A DNA stretch of 64,000 nucleotides, from assembly GCF_016908275.1 (NCBI RefSeq), contig NZ_JAFBDN010000004.1, positions 79,374 through 143,373 on the forward strand. Direction: 5' to 3'. Position numbers and translations under genes: made by a program. The DNA is from Periweissella beninensis (GTDB taxonomy: Bacteria > Bacillota > Bacilli > Lactobacillales > Lactobacillaceae). This document shows positions 38,265 through 48,946 of the stretch, one piece after another (positions within the stretch are counted from its first letter, which is position 1; the number at the start of each line of letters is the position of its first letter). The notes under the pieces were generated by a model that had not been told where the DNA came from, did not search any database, and saw only the letters and a program-made list of their open reading frames with translations.

Positions 38265-39733
38265 CGTGGTTCCTCCATATAATCAACTTTTCCAGTAGCT
38301 ACAAATTTTGCCATTGTCGGTGCATAATCATAAATTGGCGATGGATAGTGTCCGTCAAAATAAGCAGTTGTTAAACCAGTCCCGGCAACTTGTTGATTTA
38401 AGCCAATCGCATTAACTAATCCATCAACACTTAAAAAGGCAAGACTATCGGCACCAATTAAAGCCGTCATTTCAGCTAAACTATGATTAGCTGCCATTAA
38501 TTCGGCGGTTGTTTGCATATCAATACCATAAAATGACGGGAATTTAAACGCTGGCGAAGCAATGCGGACGTGTACTTCTTTTGCCCCAGCTTCACGCAAC
38601 ATTTTAACGATATACATTGAAGTTGTTCCCCGGACAATTGAATCATCAACTAATACAACTCGCTGATTTTTGACAATACTAGCTACCGCGGCTAATTTCA
38701 TCCGCACTGATCGTTCACGGCGTTCTTGAGTAGGTTCAATAAATGTTCGGGCAATATATTGATTTTTTACTAGTCCCATTTCATTTGGTAGACCAAGTGC
38801 TTCAGCATAACCAGAGGCAGCCGAAAGTGATGAATTAGGAACACCAACCACCATATCAGCTTCAACAGGATGCTCGTTAGCTAAGCGTGCCCCCATCCGT
38901 TTCCGCGCATTGTGGACATTAATACCATAAATATCTGAGTCAGGGCGAGCAAAATAGATATACTCCATGGCATCGATTTGGAGTGCCGTCTTATCCGTAA
39001 AATGATCAATTTGCATACCAGTGTCATCAATTTTAATTAATTCCCCAGGAAAAACATCACGGACTAACTTAGCGCCAACAACATTTAATGCCGCTGTTTC
39101 ACTAGTCACAATGTATTCACCACCTGGTAATTGGCCAATCACAAAGGGGCGAAAACCATGGGGGTCAAGCGCGGCATATAAGGCATTTGGTGTCAAAAGC
39201 AAAAATGCAAAGCCACCATGGATTTGGTTTAGCGCATCTTTAATTTGTGCGGTCAAAGTCGTTGCCTTTGAATGACGAATTAGATGTAATAAAATTTCTG
39301 AGTCCGATGTTGATTGGAAAATGGCCCCTTCTGCTTCCAATTGCCGTCGTAAACTAACCTGATTAGTCAAGTTACCATTGTGCGCCAAAGCAAGTTGGGT
39401 ATCACTAAAATGAGCCAGTAATGGCTGAATATTTTCAATACCATTGGCCCCACTAGTGGCATAGCGCACATGACCCAAGGCACTAGTACTCCCGGCTAAG
39501 TTAACCAAACGAGTCCCCTTACCAAAAACATCTGCTAGTAGACCTAATCCGCGTTCTTGTCGCAATGTGCCTTCACAGCACCCAACAATGCCAGCTCCTT
39601 CTTGACCCCGATGCTGTAGCGCGTGGAGCCCATAATAGGTGATCTCGGCAGCCTTTTGTGTCCCCCAAATACCAAAGACGCCACACTCTTCATTTAAGCC
39701 CGTCATCGTTTTTTCATTCACTTCAATCGCCAT
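38261..39733 (-). CDS. purF: Amidophosphoribosyltransferase
   Basis: PurF makes phosphoribosylamine, the first committed step. The N-terminus has a 16-residue propeptide ending before CGVFGIWG, the Cys nucleophile being Cys17. The glutaminase domain is followed by the phosphoribosyltransferase domain with [14 protein letters not shown]. The ATG at 39733 fits the GGAAGG site; a TTG 18 bases upstream has none. It overlaps purL by 16 bases. Confidence 0.95.
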   Translation of the reverse strand: MAIEVNEKTMTGLNEECGVFGIWGTQKAAEITYYGLHALQHRGQEGAGIVGCCEGTLRQERGLGLLADVFGKGTRLVNLAGSTSALGHVRYATSGANGIENIQPLLAHFSDTQLALAHNGNLTNQVSLRRQLEAEGAIFQSTSDSEILLHLIRHSKATTLTAQIKDALNQIHGGFAFLLLTPNALYAALDPHGFRPFVIGQLPGGEYIVTSETAALNVVGAKLVRDVFPGELIKIDDTGMQIDHFTDKTALQIDAMEYIYFARPDSDIYGINVHNARKRMGARLANEHPVEADMVVGVPNSSLSAASGYAEALGLPNEMGLVKNQYIARTFIEPTQERRERSVRMKLAAVASIVKNQRVVLVDDSIVRGTTSMYIVKMLREAGAKEVHVRIASPAFKFPSFYGIDMQTTAELMAANHSLAEMTALIGADSLAFLSVDGLVNAIGLNQQVAGTGLTTAYFDGHYPSPIYDYAPTMAKFVATGKVDYMEEPR

Positions 39734-41934
39734 TTTAGTGCATCCTTCCAAGTTTGATAAGCTGTTTTTTGATCGATTTCGGTGGTGCTTAGCTTGGTAT
39801 TAAATACTAACTGCCTAGTTGCTGTTACCGTACCAATTTGCGTTAAATCAGCACTAAAATAGCTCTCAAAAGTGGCTTGGTTAGCTGGATCAACCGAAAT
39901 AATAAACCGACCTTGGGTTTCACTAAATAACTGCGCATCGGTTCCGTTAAAGTTAACAGTAAAGCCTAGTGCGGTACCAAAAGTCGCTTCAGCAAGCGCT
40001 ACTGCTAAGCCACCTTCTGCTAAATCATGGGCACTGTTAACCACCCCACCGCGGATTGCTGCTAAGACACCTTGCTGATTAGTAACTTCTTGTTGTGCAT
40101 CAAAACCAAACAAGGCGCCGGTAATTTGACCGGTTTCTAATTTTTGAATTTCACTTCCATTAAAAGCATCAGTTGTTTGCCCAACCAGATAAATTAAATC
40201 ACCAGCATTTTTAAAACTTTGCGTCGTAATGTGGGCGACATCTGTGTGTAGGCCAACCATTCCAATCATTGGTGTTGGGTAAATTGCTTCATCATTATAT
40301 TCATTGTATAAAGAAACATTCCCCGAAATAACTGGGGTATTAATTGCTTTGGCAAACGCCGTAATGCCAGCGCCGGCTTGCGTCAGTTCATAATATACTT
40401 CAGGTTTATCGGGATTACCAAAATTTAAGCAATCGGTAATCCCAATTGGTTCCGCTCCGGCCGCAATAATGTTACGGGCTGCTTCGGCTACCGCCATCTG
40501 AGCACCGTTAAATGGATCTAAGTACAAATAACGCCCATTAACATCAGTAGTCATGGCTAACGCCTTTTTAGTATCACGAATTCGTAAGACAGCGGCATCA
40601 CTTCCTGGCCCTACCACCGTATTAGTACGTACCATCGAATCAAAATGCTGATATAAACTAGCTTTTGATGCAATCGTTGGCTGTGCCAATAACGATAATA
40701 AGGTGGTCTTAAAATCAGTAATAACGGGTTGGTATTGGTGCGGATTAGCCTGTATTAAGCGCGTAGGCTTGACACTTGGCAATTGATAGTTAGGCGCATG
40801 TGTCAAAAATTGAACATCTAAATCAGCGACCGTTTTCGCTTGGAAAGTTAACCGGTAGCGTTCATCTGCTGTGACCCGCCCGATAACGACTGCATCTAGC
40901 CCATAGCGTGCAAAAACCGCAATGATTTTTTGTTCTGCTCCTTTTTTAATAACTAACAGCATCCGTTCTTGCGATTCAGAAAGCATCAATTCATAAGGTG
41001 TCATATTAGTTTCTCTTTGGGGAACTAAATCCAGATTTAAGTTAACCCCCATTTTAGCCTTAGCTGCCATTTCTGCTGATGATGATACCAGGCCGGCCGC
41101 GCCCATATCTTGAATACCAATTACTAATTCTGGGTATTTAGTAGCAATTTCAATTGTGGCATCCATGACTAATTTTTCGGTAAACGGATCGCCAACCTGA
41201 ACAGCAGAACGATCAACGTGAGCTTCATCAGAAAATGCAGCTGATGCAAAAGTAGCCCCATGGATACCATCGCGACCAGTTTTGGCCCCGACATAAATAA
41301 TTGCATTATCTGCGCCTTTAGCTTGACCAACCTTCATAGCAGCTTGATCGAGTAACCCAACTGCCATAACGTTTACTAGTGGATTACCCGCATACGTATC
41401 ATCAAATGCGGTATCACCACCAACAGTGGGAATCCCAATGGCATTACCGTACCCAGCAATACCGGCCACAATTTCATTGATTAAGTACTTTGTATGTGCA
41501 TCATTAATTTCGCCAAAACGTAAACTATCTAATAACGCAATTGGTTGTGCACCCATTGAGAAAATATCGCGCAAGATGCCCCCCACACCAGTGGCAGCTC
41601 CTTCATAAGGTTCAACGGCTGAGGGATGATTATGACTTTCCGCCTTGAAAACAACGGCTTGATTATCACCAATATCTAAAATCCCCGCCCCTTCACCCGG
41701 CCCTTGTAAAACGCGTTCATTTTGGGACCAAAAACGCCGCAAAACTGGTTTTGATTTTTTATATGAACAATGTTCACTCCACATGGCAGCAAACAAGCCA
41801 GTCTCCGTATAATTAGGTAAGCGCTTGAGCTTAGTCGTAATTAAGTCATATTCTTGTGTTGTTAAGCCCCAGGGTAAATACAATTTAGCCGTTTTAATTT
41901 CAGCTGGGGTTGGTTCATGATAAGTGGGTGTCAT
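39718..41934 (-). CDS. purL: FGAM synthase subunit PurL (small-type)
   Basis: This 738-residue PurL is the short form that needs separate PurQ (glutaminase) and PurS. Features are [13 protein letters not shown] near residue 47, [19 protein letters not shown], and [15 protein letters not shown]. The ATGA overlaps the purQ stop. With purS and purQ upstream, all three subunits are present and presumably made in balanced amounts. Confidence 0.97.
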   Translation of the reverse strand: MTPTYHEPTPAEIKTAKLYLPWGLTTQEYDLITTKLKRLPNYTETGLFAAMWSEHCSYKKSKPVLRRFWSQNERVLQGPGEGAGILDIGDNQAVVFKAESHNHPSAVEPYEGAATGVGGILRDIFSMGAQPIALLDSLRFGEINDAHTKYLINEIVAGIAGYGNAIGIPTVGGDTAFDDTYAGNPLVNVMAVGLLDQAAMKVGQAKGADNAIIYVGAKTGRDGIHGATFASAAFSDEAHVDRSAVQVGDPFTEKLVMDATIEIATKYPELVIGIQDMGAAGLVSSSAEMAAKAKMGVNLNLDLVPQRETNMTPYELMLSESQERMLLVIKKGAEQKIIAVFARYGLDAVVIGRVTADERYRLTFQAKTVADLDVQFLTHAPNYQLPSVKPTRLIQANPHQYQPVITDFKTTLLSLLAQPTIASKASLYQHFDSMVRTNTVVGPGSDAAVLRIRDTKKALAMTTDVNGRYLYLDPFNGAQMAVAEAARNIIAAGAEPIGITDCLNFGNPDKPEVYYELTQAGAGITAFAKAINTPVISGNVSLYNEYNDEAIYPTPMIGMVGLHTDVAHITTQSFKNAGDLIYLVGQTTDAFNGSEIQKLETGQITGALFGFDAQQEVTNQQGVLAAIRGGVVNSAHDLAEGGLAVALAEATFGTALGFTVNFNGTDAQLFSETQGRFIISVDPANQATFESYFSADLTQIGTVTATRQLVFNTKLSTTEIDQKTAYQTWKDALKWRLK

Positions 41935-42611
41935 GCTTTAACAGCCTCCGTTTTTTGATTTAAAAAATTAATAATTGAGGTAAAAAAAGCTTGGCCATCT
42001 GTGTTGTTTAAAATTGTTTCAACAGCCCGTTCTGGATGGGGCATCATCCCAAAGACATTACCCGCGACATTTGTCACGCCAGCAATATTAGCTACGGATC
42101 CATTAGGGTTATCGTTATATGTAAAAATAATTTGGTTATTTGCTTTTAGTTGGCTTAACTGTTCATCGTCAATATAATAGTTTCCTTCACCGTGTGCAAT
42201 TGGTAAATTAATATCGGTTTTTTGATAGGCACTCGAAAATGCTGATGTAGAATTGACAATATGCAAAGCCGTCGTTGTACAAATAAAGCCTGGATTTTGA
42301 TTAGTTTGTAAAGTACCGGGTAATAAACCTGCCTCAGTTAAAATTTGAAAGCCATTACAGATACCAATAATTAACTTACCCGCTGCATTCGCCGTTTGTA
42401 ACGCTTGCATAATTGGTGAAAATTGGGCAATGGCCCCCGTTCTTAAATAGTCCCCATAGGAAAAGCCACCAGGTAAAAAAATTACATCATAGGCTGTCAA
42501 ATCAGTAACACTAGCCGGAACAATTGTTGGTGTAATTTGCCAATTTTTTAACGCATAGTACATGTCATAATCACAGTTGGATCCTGGAAAACTAATTACC
42601 GCTGCCTTCAT
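41931..42611 (-). CDS. purQ: FGAM synthase glutaminase subunit PurQ
   Basis: PurQ supplies ammonia from glutamine to PurL. The 226-residue class I glutaminase has [13 protein letters not shown], the catalytic Cys in [19 protein letters not shown], and the His/Glu pair in [10 protein letters not shown]. It starts 11 bases after purS with AAGGAGA before the ATG. Confidence 0.97.
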   Translation of the reverse strand: MKAAVISFPGSNCDYDMYYALKNWQITPTIVPASVTDLTAYDVIFLPGGFSYGDYLRTGAIAQFSPIMQALQTANAAGKLIIGICNGFQILTEAGLLPGTLQTNQNPGFICTTTALHIVNSTSAFSSAYQKTDINLPIAHGEGNYYIDDEQLSQLKANNQIIFTYNDNPNGSVANIAGVTNVAGNVFGMMPHPERAVETILNNTDGQAFFTSIINFLNQKTEAVKA

Positions 42612-42621
42612 TATTATCTCC

Positions 42622-42882
42622 TTAAACTGCCGTTGAGAGTGCTATTAATTCATATCGAAAAACTTCCATATTAACATTAATTAGTAGTTGTTGACTGAAC
42701 GCTTCAACCATTTTCCGCACATCACTTTCATTATCATTAGCAATTTTTATTTCAAAGTATTTGCCCATCACGACATCGCTAACGGCTTGATAATCTAACC
42801 GATGAAGGGCATCCTTAACCGTTTCACCTTTTGGATCAAGAATTGATGGTTTGTAAGTTACATAGATTTTTGCTAAGTACAT
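42622..42882 (-). CDS. purS: FGAM synthase subunit PurS
   Basis: PurS is the small bridging subunit of the PurLQS complex. The 86-residue protein shows [20 protein letters not shown], a hallmark of the family, and a ferredoxin-like beta-alpha-beta pattern. AGGAG precedes its ATG 14 bases after purC. Confidence 0.95.
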   Translation of the reverse strand: MYLAKIYVTYKPSILDPKGETVKDALHRLDYQAVSDVVMGKYFEIKIANDNESDVRKMVEAFSQQLLINVNMEVFRYELIALSTAV

Positions 42883-42896
42883 GGCTTTTTCTCCTA

Positions 42897-43610
42897 TTAT
42901 TTGCGATTAATTAAGCGGTCTAAAACAATTTGATAACCACTCGTCATGTCACCACTTTGTTGCCGAAAGACATCTTTATCTAGTGAAGCATGCGTTGTCA
43001 TATCAAGTAGCCGCATATTATCTGGTGATAATTCATCAGCCAAGATTAAAGTTTGGGTTTCATCATAGCCAAACTCTAATTTGAAATCGACTAATTCAAT
43101 ATTAATTTCTTTAAAAAGCGTTGTTAAATATTGATTTACCAAATCAGCCTGGGCTTTTAAGGTCGCAATTTCCGCTTTTGTCGCTAAGTTTAAAGCCATA
43201 ATTTGTTCATCATTCATGAATGGATCATCTAGTTCATCATTTTTTAAATAAAATTCGTGGATCGTTGCGGTTAATTTTTGATGCATCGGTACCCCATACT
43301 TAGTCACAAAGTGGCCGGCTGCTAAATTACGAACTACAACTTCAAGTGGTAAGATCTCGACCTTTTTTACAAGTTGATCAACTGGGCCCACTTTTTTTAG
43401 ATAATGATTAGCGATACCTTTATCTGTTAAATAGTTAAAGAGATAATCAGAGATTGCACTCGCTAATTGCCCCTTTTGAGCGATTTGTGTTTTACGCTTA
43501 CCATTTAAAGCAGTAACTTGGTCCATAAAATGAACCCACAAAATATTAGGCTCATTTGTGCTATAAACTTGTTTAGCTTTACCTTCATATAACAATGTTT
43601 GCTTTTCCAT
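42897..43610 (-). CDS. purC: SAICAR synthase
   Basis: PurC ligates aspartate to CAIR. The 237-residue protein has YEGKAKQVYST at the N-terminus, VVVRNLAAGHF, LVDFKLEFG, and LADELSPDNMRLLD. It lies 15 bases after purK and before purS, in normal operon order. Confidence 0.97.
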   Translation of the reverse strand: MEKQTLLYEGKAKQVYSTNEPNILWVHFMDQVTALNGKRKTQIAQKGQLASAISDYLFNYLTDKGIANHYLKKVGPVDQLVKKVEILPLEVVVRNLAAGHFVTKYGVPMHQKLTATIHEFYLKNDELDDPFMNDEQIMALNLATKAEIATLKAQADLVNQYLTTLFKEINIELVDFKLEFGYDETQTLILADELSPDNMRLLDMTTHASLDKDVFRQQSGDMTSGYQIVLDRLINRK

Positions 43611-43625
43611 TAGGTTACTATCCTC

Positions 43626-44744
43626 TTATTTATCCGTTTTTAACCAATTTTTATTGTGATTAATTGCGTTGGTCCCAATAACGGTAATGTGGCCCAATTT
43701 ACGCAATGGTCGAATTTGTGCTTTACCGTAATCGTGAAAGTGCCACTCAGGGTGATGACTTAGCTCGTTTCTAGCATGCGTTAACTGTTCACCTAGTAAG
43801 TTAACCATGAGGGCTGGCTGGTATAATTTTAACGGTGCAATTGGTAAATTAGTAATACTGCGAATGTGGCCTTCAAATTGTGATACGTTCATTGCTTCAA
43901 TTGAGTAATGCCCCGAATTATGGGGACGTGGGGCAAGTTCATTCACTAATACTTGCTCATCAGCAGTAACAAACATTTCAACCCCCAGGACACCTCTTAA
44001 ATCAAGTTTTTTAGCTAATTTTGTCGCAATTTGCGTTACTTGTAAGGCCACCTTAGGACTTACTTGTGCCGGTATTAAACTTGTTTTTAAAACATGTTGT
44101 TCGTGTTTATTTTCTGCAATTGGCCAAATATGCACTTGATCTAGGCCATCTTGCGTAACCATTACTGAAATTTCTTGTACAAAGGCAAGCCGTTTTTCAA
44201 GAATTGCCGGCGCCTGTTGATATAATTGCGCGTGGGCCGTAATCATCGTGGTATTTGCAATATCTACTTGTCCATGACCATCATAACCACCCACTGTTGT
44301 TTTTAAAATACCTGGTAGATAGGCACCCACTGTTGTTAAATCTGTCGTTGCTTGAATTTCTGTAAACGGTACGGTTGGAATATCATTAGCGCGTAAAAAG
44401 TTTTTCTCAACTAACCGATTTTGAGTAATTGCTAATAGCCTCAATCCTTGCGGTAAACTGACATCATTTTTAAGCGTTTCTAGCGCAATTAAACTAACAT
44501 TTTCAAACTCATAGGTTAATAATGCACACTTATTAGCTAATTTTTTTAAAGCCACTTGATCATCGTAGGCCGCAATAATTTGAAAATCACTAACTTGCGC
44601 CGCCGGACAGTCAGGTATCGGATCTAAAATACCAACATGATAGCCCATAGTCTTAGCACTTTGCGCTAACATCTGGCCAAGTTGCCCGCCACCAATAATC
44701 CCAATCGTTGCTGGCGGTAAAATTGGTGCCTTATTCATCTTCAT
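43626..44744 (-). CDS. purK: N5-carboxyaminoimidazole ribonucleotide synthase
   Basis: PurK carboxylates AIR with ATP and bicarbonate to N5-CAIR. The 372-residue ATP-grasp protein begins IGIIGGGQLGQMLAQSAKTM and holds VGGYDGHGQ and ELAPRPHNSGHYSIEA. The ATG at 44744 lies inside purE, with GTGAGG upstream, and the overlap of 14 bases suggests coupled translation. Confidence 0.96.
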   Translation of the reverse strand: MKMNKAPILPPATIGIIGGGQLGQMLAQSAKTMGYHVGILDPIPDCPAAQVSDFQIIAAYDDQVALKKLANKCALLTYEFENVSLIALETLKNDVSLPQGLRLLAITQNRLVEKNFLRANDIPTVPFTEIQATTDLTTVGAYLPGILKTTVGGYDGHGQVDIANTTMITAHAQLYQQAPAILEKRLAFVQEISVMVTQDGLDQVHIWPIAENKHEQHVLKTSLIPAQVSPKVALQVTQIATKLAKKLDLRGVLGVEMFVTADEQVLVNELAPRPHNSGHYSIEAMNVSQFEGHIRSITNLPIAPLKLYQPALMVNLLGEQLTHARNELSHHPEWHFHDYGKAQIRPLRKLGHITVIGTNAINHNKNWLKTDK

Positions 44745-45225
44745 CTAGCTGTGCCTCACTTTCTTGTGCCATGTAGGTCTGATTTGCCCTAAAACTAGCT
44801 AGATTTCGCGCGACGGCACTATCATTTAATGCGACAATTTCTGCAGCTAAGATGGCCGCATTACTTGCCCCAGCCTTGCCAATTGCGACCGTAGCTACTG
44901 GTACTCCAGTTGGCATTTGAACAATCGATAAAAGTGAATCTAAGCCATTTAAAGCATGCGTTTGCATTGGGACACCAATTACAGGAATTTGCGTATTGGC
45001 TGCGACCATGCCGGGTAAATGTGCCGCTCCCCCCGCCCCAGCGATGATAACTTTTAACCCTTTTGTTTGAGCCGTTAGTCCAAATTCTTGTAGTTCATTC
45101 GGCATCCGATGAGCTGAAATAATATGTTTTTCAAAAGTTACACCCAATTCCTTTAACTGGGCGGTAGTTGCTTGCATAACTGGCCAATCAGAAATAGAAC
45201 CCATAATAACTGCTACCTGAACCAT
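44731..45225 (-). CDS. purE: N5-CAIR mutase
   Basis: PurE converts N5-CAIR to CAIR. The protein of 164 residues has VAVIMGSISDWPVM, the SAHRMP motif and a GAGGAAHLPGMVA loop. I chose the ATG at 45225 because GAGGTG lies about 9 bases upstream; a GTG at 45237 falls within that site. It is the first gene of the purine operon, which runs to fhs. Confidence 0.95.
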   Translation of the reverse strand: MVQVAVIMGSISDWPVMQATTAQLKELGVTFEKHIISAHRMPNELQEFGLTAQTKGLKVIIAGAGGAAHLPGMVAANTQIPVIGVPMQTHALNGLDSLLSIVQMPTGVPVATVAIGKAGASNAAILAAEIVALNDSAVARNLASFRANQTYMAQESEAQLDEDE

Positions 45226-45243
45226 TTTTCTTTTCACCTCAAC

Positions 45244-45256
45244 AAAGTTCGTTTTT
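45244..45256 (-). promoter_or_regulatory. PurBox-like sequence in the purE leader
   Basis: The minus strand reads AAAAACGAACTTT, 12 of 13 matches to the lactococcal PurBox AWWWCCGAACWWT. It falls just after the predicted transcript start, so its role is unclear. Confidence 0.5.
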
Positions 45257-45270
45257 TGTAATAATATGTG

Positions 45271-45276
45271 ATTATA
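45271..45276 (-). promoter_or_regulatory. Probable -10 box of the purine operon
   Basis: Perfect TATAAT about 45 bases before the purE ATG. No good -35 lies at the proper distance (TTGAAA is 20 bases upstream), as expected for an activator-dependent promoter. Confidence 0.6.
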
Positions 45277-45337
45277 GTAACGTAAACTTTTGTCGTTTTC
45301 AAGTTTTTTACGTATATTAATAAATTAATATTTTATA

Positions 45338-45350
45338 ATAGTTCGCTTTT
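45338..45350 (-). promoter_or_regulatory. PurBox-like site at about -80
   Basis: The minus strand reads AAAAGCGAACTAT, 12 of 13 to AWWWCCGAACWWT. It is centred about 80 bases upstream of the predicted start, close to the position used by the lactococcal activator PurR. Confidence 0.6.
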
Positions 45351-45399
45351 AATTTTAATTTAAGTCACATTATTCACACTATGGTAGTAACAAATAGTA

Positions 45400-45412
45400 A
45401 AAGACGAACTTT
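45400..45412 (+). promoter_or_regulatory. Third PurBox-like sequence, opposite strand
   Basis: The plus strand reads AAAGACGAACTTT, 11 of 13 to the PurBox consensus and sharing the CGAAC core. It faces the divergent ABC genes. Confidence 0.35.
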
Positions 45413-45832
45413 AAAACTAAATAAAAAATATCTCAATTTAATTTATAAACCAATAAATTGATACCAATTTGCTTACCGTAATTAGTAAAAAAGCCCCTAA
45501 CTTAAGTTTCAAATTAGTTGCTAGATGTGTAACTTATTTAATTTTTTGACAAATTTTGATAAATCAGACAAATGAATATTGAAATAAATAAGCTAAGTGG
45601 AGTTATTCAAATTTAAAAAGTTTTTACGCTATGTTATATTGAACAAAAGATAGGCATGATTACTTAAGATATTCCTCGTTCGTTATGTTTTGTATTTAAT
45701 GTATGGCTTAAAAAGCCGGGGATCGTTAATCGCTGAGTCAATCACCACTATCGTATTGGAAAAATGTGATTGAACAAGAAATCTGCTTGTCACATGACAC
45801 AAATTTTAACATCGTTGAGGGGGACGAATAAC
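45413..45832. other. Gap upstream of the ABC exporter genes
   Basis: AT-rich sequence with an imperfect CTAAC/GTTAG-type hairpin at about 45490-45525 and several TATATT-like boxes. No gene found. An upstream in-frame ATG at 45770 for the ABC ATPase lacks a ribosome site. Confidence 0.4.
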
Positions 45833-46747
45833 ATGACAACAACTATCATCAAGCTTGATCATCTTCAGAAAAAATTTGGTAAATTTGTAGCATTAAGCGA
45901 TGTCAGTTTCACCTTGGAGACCGGTCAAATTTTGGGCTTTTTGGGACCTAATGGGGCTGGAAAATCAACTACTATTCGAATTATTTTAGGCTTATTAAAA
46001 AGCAGTGGCGGTTCAGTCTCTGTCTTCGGTAAGGATGCCTGGCAGAATGATGCTAAAATTCATCCCCGCATCGCATATATTCCTGGTGATGTTAATTTGT
46101 GGCCAAACCTTTCTGGTGGTGAAATTATTGATCTCTTGCTACGTTTGAACAACCAAAAGCATAATCAAAAGACCGATGAACTAATTAAAAGCTTTGAACT
46201 CGATCCGAAGAAAAAAGCACACACCTATTCAAGAGGCAATCGGCAAAAAGTTGCGTTAATTGCTGCTCTATCACAAGATGTAGATTTGTATATTTTTGAT
46301 GAACCTACTGCCGGACTTGATCCATTAAATGAGCAGACTTTCCAAACGGAGGTTTTAAAATTGAAGAAGGCTGGTAAAAGTGTGTTGCTATCGAGTCATA
46401 TTTTGTCCGAAGTTGAACGAATGTGTGATTCAATTGTCATCATTCGTGAGGGTCAAGTGATTGCGAGCGGTAGTCTTGCTCAATTACGGCATTTATCACG
46501 GATCAAAATTGCAGTTGCCACCGCTACTTCAATGACTGACATCAGTAATCAGGTTGGTGTTTACGATCTGACATATAAAAATACTGCGCACACCAAAGCT
46601 GTTTTCACTGCTGATCGTGACGCGCTTGGTATGATTATGAAAACCCTTGCCGCCAAAACTATACTTGATATCCAGTCAACCTCCCCAACCCTTGAAGACT
46701 TATTTTTAAGATATTATGGAAAGCAAGGTGCACATTATGCAGACTAG
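45833..46747 (+). CDS. ABC transporter ATP-binding protein
   Basis: The 304-residue protein has Walker A GPNGAGKSTT, a Q-loop region, a signature reduced to YSRGNRQKV, Walker B LYIFDEP and H-loop SSHILSE. It is followed by a C-terminal extension typical of DrrA/BcrA-type drug exporters. The ATG at 45833 follows GAGGGGG. It overlaps the permease gene, so the two form one exporter. No regulator gene is next to it. Confidence 0.88.
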   Translation: MTTTIIKLDHLQKKFGKFVALSDVSFTLETGQILGFLGPNGAGKSTTIRIILGLLKSSGGSVSVFGKDAWQNDAKIHPRIAYIPGDVNLWPNLSGGEIIDLLLRLNNQKHNQKTDELIKSFELDPKKKAHTYSRGNRQKVALIAALSQDVDLYIFDEPTAGLDPLNEQTFQTEVLKLKKAGKSVLLSSHILSEVERMCDSIVIIREGQVIASGSLAQLRHLSRIKIAVATATSMTDISNQVGVYDLTYKNTAHTKAVFTADRDALGMIMKTLAAKTILDIQSTSPTLEDLFLRYYGKQGAHYAD

Positions 46748-48353
46748 TAATCGAAATGCAAAGTATCTACTTCTGACAAATCTTCAACAAAATCTAAAAT
46801 TCTCGCTAATTTGGCTTATTCTGTTACTTACGATGCTTGCCAGTGGCGCTAGTAAATTGGAAGCTGCGTTTGTAGGGAAAGCCTCGAGTTCAATAGCGAT
46901 TGTCAAAATACTACAAGCACCAAGCATGATGGCAATGTTTGGTACGATTCCAAGGGTGGCAACATATAACACAGCAATTGTATTTGCTGGTGTGATGGTC
47001 GTTTTCATGATTATTTTACAAGCTTTATGGGTTATGCAGTTGATTATACGCAATACATGTGTTCAAGAAGAGAATGGCTTGATTGAAATGATTCGTGCCC
47101 TAAATGTTGGCCGAACTGCGATCATCACCGCTACTTTACTTGAACTTCTTATTGATAGCATTATTATGAGCGGGTTCTACTTTCTTTTATTATTCACAAT
47201 CGACATGAATGGTACTAATTTGTATGGAGATTGCTTGTTTGCATTGGGGATGCTCAGTGCCAACTTGCTATTTGGATCCATTGCGTTACTATTTGGACAA
47301 TTGACTAATAACAGCCGTACAGCCAGTACATTGAGCTACATGTTTTTACTCTTCACCTATTTACTGAGGTTGGTTACCGATCTCAAACAGCAGAAATTAA
47401 CGTGGTTTTCACCTATTGGCTGGTTCGAAAAAGTAGACTTTTATACTAAAAATAATCTTTGGGAGTTAGGTTTGTCATTGCTCGTCAGCATACTTGTTAT
47501 AAGTAGTGCTTTCATAATTGGTTCTAATCGCGATTTGGGATCCAGTATCATTTCTGAACGTGCTGGTAGAACTACGGCTGCTAGTTGGCTTCACTCAATT
47601 CCGACTTTATTGTGGCGAACTGAACGTTACTTGTTTATTGGCTGGTTAATCAGTGCGGTAATATTTGGTTGCGTCATGGGTAGTATGCTCAATGGTGTTG
47701 GTGATATTGTTAAAACAAATTCTCTTTATCGTAAAATATTAGATGTGGGCCAAATTAACGCTGCTAATCAAAGCATGATTCTATCCTTTCTTGGCATGTA
47801 TCTCAGTATTTTTATTGCCTTAGCCGCAATCGCCGGTGTCCAAATTGTATTCAGACTCAAACGTGATGATAACTTTGGATATTTGAGTATCATTCATGCT
47901 GGAAAACCAACGCGAATCACGATTAGCGCAAGCTACTATTGTTTTGGCCTACTAGTGGGGGGACTTGTTCTTTCTGCCGGATTATTGGCTCTGTTTTTCA
48001 CTGGCAACACAGTCCTTAATCAACCACTACCACTTAGATATCTTGAACACCTTTTAAGCGCTAGCATTCCGGCTGTAACTTCTTTTATTGCGCTCGGTAT
48101 AGCCATAAGTGGTCTTTGGCCTCGTTTAAGTATCCTATTTTGGATTTACATGGGAAGCGGATTAATCGTTAAAGTTTTTCGGGGACTATTTGATTTACCA
48201 AAGCAAATTGATAATTTGACACCTTTTGGCTGGATTACAAATGTCCCGCTGACAGCAGTTAGTCAGATGTGGCTAAGTGTGATGATTATTAGTACCGGAG
48301 TACTCTTTGTTTTAGGTATTGCCGGTTATCGTCAGCAAGATTTAACCCTATGA
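46737..48353 (+). CDS. ABC-2-type permease, polyketide/polyether antibiotic exporter-like
   Basis: The 538-residue product has about 12 hydrophobic helices in two halves, resembling fused ABC-2 permeases of tetronasin-type exporters. It starts at ATG 46737 inside the ATPase gene, with AAGGTG upstream. The ATPase lacks a membrane domain, so both are needed. The substrate is not evident; export of an antibiotic or lipid is an inference from family resemblance. Confidence 0.75.
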   Translation: MQTSNRNAKYLLLTNLQQNLKFSLIWLILLLTMLASGASKLEAAFVGKASSSIAIVKILQAPSMMAMFGTIPRVATYNTAIVFAGVMVVFMIILQALWVMQLIIRNTCVQEENGLIEMIRALNVGRTAIITATLLELLIDSIIMSGFYFLLLFTIDMNGTNLYGDCLFALGMLSANLLFGSIALLFGQLTNNSRTASTLSYMFLLFTYLLRLVTDLKQQKLTWFSPIGWFEKVDFYTKNNLWELGLSLLVSILVISSAFIIGSNRDLGSSIISERAGRTTAASWLHSIPTLLWRTERYLFIGWLISAVIFGCVMGSMLNGVGDIVKTNSLYRKILDVGQINAANQSMILSFLGMYLSIFIALAAIAGVQIVFRLKRDDNFGYLSIIHAGKPTRITISASYYCFGLLVGGLVLSAGLLALFFTGNTVLNQPLPLRYLEHLLSASIPAVTSFIALGIAISGLWPRLSILFWIYMGSGLIVKVFRGLFDLPKQIDNLTPFGWITNVPLTAVSQMWLSVMIISTGVLFVLGIAGYRQQDLTL

Positions 48354-48429
48354 ACTAGTTTAAAAACAATTACTATCGTAAATGATGAAGCTAAGGTTAT
48401 AAAAAATTTATCTAATTTAGAATCATAAA

Positions 48430-48467
48430 AGCGACAATGGTTGCAAATAAAGCAATTGTCGTTTTTT
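48430..48467 (+). terminator. Terminator of the ABC-2 exporter genes
   Basis: GCGACAATGGTTGC and GCAATTGTCGT form a hairpin followed by seven T residues, 77 bases after the permease stop. Confidence 0.85.
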
Positions 48468-48564
48468 TGTTATCCAAAACTTAGAACAACGATATACTTT
48501 CTATCATCAGGTTTCTTAACGGCGACTTTTATTTGTACACCCTTTTTAGCATGTATAGTGTTGC

Positions 48565-48596
48565 AAAAAAAGAGCTATGCGCGAGCATAACTCTTA
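48565..48596 (-). terminator. Minus-strand terminator near the transposase remnant
   Basis: AGAGTTATGC-tcgc-GCATAGCTCT followed by seven T. It would stop transcription from the MFS gene, or it came with the mobile element. Confidence 0.7.
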
Positions 48597-48728
48597 CTAA
48601 AGGGGCTACACTTTTTGGTACTGATAGACATGACGTCGTCACGTTAACCGGTATATTTTTTTTTTTGCATTTTTTAAAAAAGTGTAAAAAAAAGAGATAA
48701 CCCACCACCAAGCAGAAAGGAAATCTCC

Positions 48729-48860
48729 ATGGATAATTATCTCAAAATATCACTCACCTTAAAAGACTCAAATTTACAAATCGATAATACTTTCAAAAAT
48801 CCTAATGAAACTGTTCATCGTAATAATATAAAAATTTTACTTTGGCATTTAAAAACCTAA
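48729..48860 (+). pseudogene. N-terminal remnant of an ISL3-type transposase
   Basis: A 43-codon frame begins at an ATG with GAAAGGAAAT upstream and reads MDNYLKISLTLKDSNLQIDN followed by a short tail ending LLWHLKT. This resembles the start of ISL3-family transposases (about 400 residues; N-terminal pattern IK..L.IKD.NI.F), but it ends at TAA with no matching sequence after. The flanking bases may hold one end of the element, but I could not define inverted repeats. Confidence 0.5.
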
Positions 48861-48946
48861 AACATAACGTTGATAACTATAATAATTATTTTAATAAAAA
48901 ATTTAGTATAAATAAATAATAAAAGTCAATTAAGAACGGCGTTTTC

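Noticed and set aside
48529..48711. 60-codon minus frame ending in a transposase-remnant leader
   Set aside because: It runs through a terminator hairpin and has no ribosome site.
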